Shown here in pieces: positions 35,346-37,486 of a stretch of 37,486 nt of DNA. Under the pieces are notes generated by a model. That model made no database searches, was not told where the DNA came from, and worked only from the letters and a program-made list of their open reading frames with translations. Origin of the DNA: Roseofilum reptotaenium CS-1145 (GTDB lineage: Bacteria; Cyanobacteriota; Cyanobacteriia; Cyanobacteriales; Desertifilaceae); NCBI RefSeq assembly GCF_028330985.1, contig NZ_JAQMUE010000051.1, positions 1 through 37,486 of the forward strand. The letters run 5' to 3'. A program made the position numbers and the translations under genes. Position 1 is the first letter of the stretch. Every line of letters begins with the position of its first letter.

Positions 35346-36524
35346 ATGAAAGCCTTTAGTTTTTCCAAGGTTCCCCCGATTTATTTTGGTGCTGGCCAAG
35401 TTCAAGAATTATCCAATTTAATTACCCAATTTGAGGGTAAGAGGGTCTTGCTGATGACAGGGGCCAAGTCTCTAGAAGCATCGGGTAAGTTAGACGAGAT
35501 TAAGACTAATTTAAGTCGGTCGGGTCAGGTAGTATATCACAGGATTTGCGATCGCGAACCGACCGATGCTTTGATTGATGGCATCTGTGCGGAGATCCGC
35601 GACTTCTCGATTGATGCGATCGTCAGTATTGGCGGTGGTAGTGTGATTGATGTGGGAAAAGCGATCGCCTCTGATATTCCTCCAGAGTCTGGGGCGATCG
35701 CTCATATCCAAAGCCTGGCAAGCAAACCATGCTTCACCCACCCCAAAATTCCCTTAATTGCCATTCCCACTACCTCTGGTATGGGAAATGAAGTTACCCC
35801 GAAAATGGCGATCGACCGGATTGAATCTCGAGGAACCAAAACCTTTTTCACTCACCCCCAATTTATTCCAGATGCCGTCATTATTGACCCAGAACTCCTG
35901 ATTTCCTGCCCTCCCGATCTCACGGCTACGTCTGGGTTAGTCACTTTATCCCACTTAATAGAAGCTGAGTGTGCCCTGCATACCTCAGTCTTAACGGAAG
36001 CGATTATCTGGAGTGGCTTAGAAGCTCTCAAAGATAATTTGCTGCTTGCTTGTGCAGTCGGAGCCACTAGCCAAGCAGTGCGTGGAAAAATGGCCTATGC
36101 CTCCTGTGCATCCGGTATTAGTCAATCGAATAGTGCGATCGGACTGCTGCAAGGACTCTCTCTCACCCTCAGTAGTTTTTGCCCCATTCCCTATCGTATC
36201 GCTTGTAGTACCTTAGCGGGTTCTGCTCTGCGGATGAGCTTAAAAGCGCTGCGAACCCGTTATGCTCAAAATCCCATTCTGCTCAAAATTGCTAAGGTCG
36301 GAGAACTCTTTGATGGCCGAACTCACCAAAGCCCCCATTATTATTGTGATGCCTTAGTCAATATTGTAGAAGCGTGGGTGCAAATTCTCCCGATTCCTCG
36401 TTTGGGTCAATATGGCATTCGTGCCCAGGATCTGCCTCCCGTCATCGAAAAAACCCTCGATTACTGCCCCAATGTAGATCTACATCGAAATGAGATCTAC
36501 TCCATCTTACAGGACCGATTGTAG
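35346..36524 (+). CDS. Iron-containing alcohol dehydrogenase family protein with degenerate metal site
   Basis: A 392-residue protein of the group III (iron-dependent) alcohol dehydrogenase fold. The N-terminal nucleotide-binding half is intact: YFGAGQ, RVLLMTGAKSLEASG, the NAD(P) loop IGGGSVIDVGKAIA (95-108), and PLIAIPTTSGMGNEVTP (136-152). The C-terminal metal half is not. Aligned by hand to E. coli FucO, the four metal ligands are replaced except one: Asp196 is Val199, His200 is kept as His203, His263 is Gln269 and His277 is Tyr283; the extra catalytic His267 is Leu273. The fit is confirmed by the identical 14-residue spacing between the last two positions. So it probably lacks iron and normal dehydrogenase activity; it may be a pseudoenzyme or have acquired another role. 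Divergent from the ThDP enzyme gene. Confidence 0.88.
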   Translation: MKAFSFSKVPPIYFGAGQVQELSNLITQFEGKRVLLMTGAKSLEASGKLDEIKTNLSRSGQVVYHRICDREPTDALIDGICAEIRDFSIDAIVSIGGGSVIDVGKAIASDIPPESGAIAHIQSLASKPCFTHPKIPLIAIPTTSGMGNEVTPKMAIDRIESRGTKTFFTHPQFIPDAVIIDPELLISCPPDLTATSGLVTLSHLIEAECALHTSVLTEAIIWSGLEALKDNLLLACAVGATSQAVRGKMAYASCASGISQSNSAIGLLQGLSLTLSSFCPIPYRIACSTLAGSALRMSLKALRTRYAQNPILLKIAKVGELFDGRTHQSPHYYCDALVNIVEAWVQILPIPRLGQYGIRAQDLPPVIEKTLDYCPNVDLHRNEIYSILQDRL

Positions 36525-36689
36525 CGCTTTGGGCTGTCGAGGACATGAAACGGGCTGGTCATGGATCATCAGTCATCGGTCAATTGCTCTTCTTCGATGG
36601 CTAGAGGGTAAGCCAATCTTATTGGTGATAACAAAAAATTATATAAAAGAAGATTTGCTATCTCCTGAGCTTATGTATACACTGAAAGT

Positions 36690-37037
36690 ATGAAAGCAAT
36701 CGGAGCAATGATTATGTTCAAGTTTCTCTTCACCCAACGTCCTACTAACCCTGAACTGCGAGAAAACGATCGCACCATTACCCATTACTTACATCCTTTA
36801 CGTCGATGGCTCAATCGGTTAGAAATCCGTGATGAAAACATAGCCCATTTTCTCTGTCGTCTGATTCCAGTTCAGTGTCCTTTTGCTCGCGATCTCTATT
36901 TATTCGGCCGTAAAATCGGTCATATTCCCCCCTTATGCAAGTTAAATCCACTCTATGAAGAAGTGGTTGGACTGCGATTCCGCGCTCTGTGTTATTTGGC
37001 TGATGAATGTGGACAAGATATTCGCATTTATTGTTAA
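36690..37037 (+). CDS. Mo-dependent nitrogenase C-terminal-like small protein
   Basis: A 115-residue protein matching the Mo-nitrogenase C-terminus family (PF06967), named after a nitrogenase association but widespread in cyanobacteria, including non-diazotrophs. Conserved pieces are LHPLRRWLNRLEIRDENIAHFLCRLIPVQCPFARD, FGRKIGHIPPLCKLNPLYE and GLRFRALCYLADECGQDI, with several Cys residues (four in the conserved core). The first ATG (36690) may be too early: GGAG lies 8 bases before the ATG at 36714 (MFKFLFTQ), which gives a 107-residue protein. No nif genes are nearby, so the name does not imply nitrogen fixation here. Function unknown. Confidence 0.85.
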   Translation: MKAIGAMIMFKFLFTQRPTNPELRENDRTITHYLHPLRRWLNRLEIRDENIAHFLCRLIPVQCPFARDLYLFGRKIGHIPPLCKLNPLYEEVVGLRFRALCYLADECGQDIRIYC

Positions 37038-37096
37038 GCACACTGCGCTGGTAATCGGTAAAACCTGCTGTAACTCAAAATCGTTTACAACTCGTA

Positions 37097-37417
37097 TCAT
37101 GTTTTGAACCACTTCACAAAGTCCTGTGCTTTCGGATGATTCGGATCGAGGATCTTTTGCTTAACTGCATCGTGCAATTGTCGTCCCGGTGGATCTTGCC
37201 AAGCCAACCAAGTATAGATATTCGCTTTATCCCCATGAGAAGATTTAAAGGTTGCGCCTCTTTCCTTGGCTTCTCGAGCAACTTCTTTGGCATACTCCCA
37301 AAGCGGTTGACTTTCATCTCGAACCAGATATTTTAGGAATGTTTCTAACCCACATTCCGCACGACAAAATGTAGTACAAACACTCAAGCAAGAGCAGTGA
37401 GTATTTAAGCTTACCAA
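37097..37417 (-). pseudogene. C-terminal remnant of a DUF3226 (TOPRIM) protein
   Basis: A 106-codon frame. From about residue 23 (37351 down to 37097) it matches the C-terminal third of cyanobacterial DUF3226 proteins: GLETFLKYLV, KANIYTWLAWQDPPG, AVKQKILDPNHPKAQDFVKWF. The first ~22 residues (MVSLNTHCSCLSVC...) are unlike the family, and the N-terminal TOPRIM half with its VEGKxD and DxD motifs is missing upstream within the window. So a break lies near 37351. The remnant could still be translated but cannot form a TOPRIM fold. It mirrors the N-terminal TOPRIM half at 2026-2412, although the two need not come from one gene. Confidence 0.7.
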
Positions 37418-37466
37418 AAAAGGGGTAACAAAGGTTGTTCAAAGTGTCATACTAGAGAGGAAATTG

Positions 37467-37486
37467 ATGAAAGTCAACTCTATATA
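37467..37486 (+). CDS. Possible start of a gene running off the window
   Basis: ATG at 37467 is preceded by AGAGAGG (37454-37460), a plausible ribosome-binding site at 6 bases spacing, and opens MKVNSI before the window ends. Too short to identify. Confidence 0.3.

Noticed and set aside
36690-37037. Evidence for nitrogen fixation from the nitrogenase-C-like protein
   Set aside because: The family is common in cyanobacteria without nif genes and none are in the window; the name is historical.
1-37486. CRISPR arrays, tRNA or rRNA genes, insertion sequences
   Set aside because: No regularly spaced direct repeats, no cloverleaf-like or rRNA sequence and no transposase ORF or terminal repeats were seen on reading both strands; a tRNA/rRNA model search could not be run.

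Overview
The window is cyanobacterial chromosome. The evidence is a cyanobacterial alkane-synthesis locus (aldehyde deformylating oxygenase, acyl-ACP reductase, accA, then folE), a pilMNO type IV pilus operon, a small Mo-dependent-nitrogenase C-terminal-like protein found mainly in cyanobacteria, CBS/GAF/PAS hybrid kinases of cyanobacterial style, and frequent HIP1 octamers (GCGATCGC). Gene content fits a filamentous or colonial Oscillatoriales-type strain; I cannot name the species from sequence alone. I see no rRNA, tRNA, CRISPR array or transposase.

Layout. 1-2412 (+) is an accessory-looking block: the 3' part of an HTH-vWA gene, an OLD-like AAA/ABC ATPase and a short TOPRIM protein that looks truncated. 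2438-4860 (-) holds a polysaccharide pyruvyl transferase and an orphan sugar-type ABC solute-binding lipoprotein. 5110-7754 (+) is pilM-pilN-pilO, ending at a hairpin with no pilQ. 7794-21288 (-) is a 13.5-kb signalling cluster: two giant hybrid kinases of related architecture (four CBS domains, GAF, many PAS, kinase, receiver) flank a compact receiver-kinase; no DNA-binding response regulator is present. 21352-22410 (+) is an unrecognised conserved-looking protein. 22734-26834 (+) is ado, aar, accA, folE. 26944-27504 (-) is a coiled-coil protein. 27640-31708 (+) is a chemosensory operon (cheR-TPR, double CheW, HAMP-less receptor) without cheA, cheB or cheY. 31827-32560 (+) holds small proteins around a decayed ACP phosphodiesterase (acpH) start. 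32683-34890 (-) is a transketolase/phosphoketolase-like ThDP enzyme, divergent from an iron-ADH-family protein at 35346-36524 (+) that has lost most of its metal ligands. The right edge has the nitrogenase-C-like protein and the C-terminal remnant of a DUF3226 TOPRIM protein (-).

How the genes work together. AAR reduces fatty acyl-ACP to aldehyde and ADO converts it to alkane; AccA supplies malonyl-CoA upstream of the same fatty-acid pool. PilM/N/O form the inner-membrane alignment platform of type IV pili, and the nearby CheR/CheW/MCP proteins could feed a motility pathway whose kinase lies elsewhere. The giant kinases could combine adenine-nucleotide sensing (CBS), ligand or light sensing (GAF) and redox or small-molecule sensing (PAS).

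The most noteworthy observations are the iron-ADH homologue with a dismantled metal site, a cyanobacteriochrome-like GAF in the first giant kinase with Cys at both known bilin-linking positions but atypical surroundings, the HTH-vWA/ATPase/TOPRIM block, and complementary halves of TOPRIM genes at the two ends of the window.
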